6,179 nucleotides of DNA from Actinomycetota bacterium (GTDB taxonomy: Bacteria; Actinomycetota; Actinomycetes; Nanopelagicales; Nanopelagicaceae), in contig WLCR01000066.1 in NCBI GenBank assembly GCA_009705235.1, positions 1 through 6,179 of the forward strand. Reading direction: 5' to 3'. Made by a program: the position numbers and the translations under genes. Of the stretch, positions 5,571-6,179 are shown in pieces (position 1 is the first letter of the stretch; each line of letters starts with the position of its first letter). The notes under the pieces are model-generated. The model saw only the letters and a program-made list of their open reading frames with translations. It was not told the origin of the DNA and ran no database searches.

Positions 5571-6179
5571 ATGACACATAGATCACCCATATTTGAAATT
5601 AGCGATGTTTACATCGACCAAGAAGCAGCCCTTAGTCCAATGGGTTGCACCTACCTTGGAAATGGACTTAATCAAGACAAACTCGATGACTTTTCAATCG
5701 CAGCAGCCGAAGTAAGCGCGAACTTAACCCGCGAAACTTTAAAGAAACTCTCTGCAATGCAACCAATCGATGAAATTGACCGTATTGCAAAAGCGGTTAT
5801 GACCGAACGTCTTGAATCTGGGCTTGCATTGCATGACAGTCAAGAAGGATATGTATTGTGGAATGTTTTGACATCACCCCCATCAAATGTGCGTTCGATC
5901 TTCGAACTGATGCCAAAGAACTCCGCACAGGATTTCGACAATATTGCTAAGCGTCTAGTTGCAGTTGATGCTGCTTACAGTTCTTGGTGCGAAACAATCA
6001 TCACAATTGCTAAGAGCGGGAAAACCACTGCTCAGCGCCAGGTAAAGGGCGTTATTGAACAATTAGATAGTTACGCCAATGGTGGATACAGCGCCATGTG
6101 TAAAAACTTTGATGCTGATGGAAAATATCCAGCAATGCACGAAGCAGCAAAGTTGGCTGAAGCTGCCTCCGCAAAGACC
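5571..6179 (+). CDS. DUF885 family protein, N-terminal part (3' end outside window)
   Basis: Translation from the ATG at 5571 is open for 203 codons to the window's end. It resembles the N-terminus of actinobacterial DUF885 proteins, which usually run well over 500 residues. Visible family-like segments are VYIDQEAALSPMGCTYLG (13-30), LDDFS (38-42), the helix around ERLESGLALHDSQEG (79-93), SPPSNVRSIFELMPK (102-116), and the RLVAVDAAYSSW and TTAQRQV stretches. Members are probable metal-dependent hydrolases or peptidases whose HExxH-like residues lie in the C-terminal half, not visible here, so activity cannot be judged. No signal peptide is seen, which suggests a cytoplasmic location. An in-frame GTG at 5535 would add 12 residues (VDKLQSHCQTSR). 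Neither start has a Shine-Dalgarno site, and ATG better matches where family similarity begins. Confidence 0.85.
   Translation, partial: MTHRSPIFEISDVYIDQEAALSPMGCTYLGNGLNQDKLDDFSIAAAEVSANLTRETLKKLSAMQPIDEIDRIAKAVMTERLESGLALHDSQEGYVLWNVLTSPPSNVRSIFELMPKNSAQDFDNIAKRLVAVDAAYSSWCETIITIAKSGKTTAQRQVKGVIEQLDSYANGGYSAMCKNFDADGKYPAMHEAAKLAEAASAKT

Overview
The window looks like chromosomal core-genome sequence from a small, low-GC actinobacterium, most like the freshwater acI/Nanopelagicales group. That placement is inference. It rests on RNase PH followed directly by the ITPase RdgB, an actinobacterial-type DUF885 protein, lysine-rich AKK/VKK tails of the kind found on actinobacterial proteins, a moderate AT bias and very short intergenic gaps. 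No mobile element, tRNA, rRNA or CRISPR array is visible, and no gene-free stretch exceeds about 75 bases.

Layout. On the plus strand, bases 1-1163 hold the 3' part of rph and the complete rdgB, overlapping by one base (TAATG). After 56 bases and a good Shine-Dalgarno site comes a 284-residue protein (1220-2074). It has a histone-H1-like lysine-rich N-terminus, one membrane segment and a fibronectin-III-like C-terminal domain. A strong bidirectional terminator (2097-2129) separates it from three minus-strand genes. Read in their own direction these are a hemolysin III/PAQR-family membrane protein (5499-4837), a coiled-coil protein with a lysine-rich tail (4765-3944) and an OatA-like acyltransferase-3/SGNH O-acetyltransferase (3893-2151). 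A 71-base divergent spacer then leads to a plus-strand DUF885 gene (5571 onward) that runs off the window's end.

How the genes fit together. Rph trims the 3' ends of tRNA precursors and RdgB removes non-canonical purine nucleotides, so the first pair is housekeeping. The middle of the window is envelope-oriented: a predicted membrane-tethered polycation, a coiled-coil protein that may act as scaffold or cytoskeleton, and a surface-glycan O-acetyltransferase. The most unusual signal is that two unrelated neighbouring proteins both carry H1-like lysine/alanine tails. One of these tails is joined to a transmembrane segment and an outward-facing FN3-like domain, which suggests a possible link between nucleoid and envelope. 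I see no complete new multi-gene system here.
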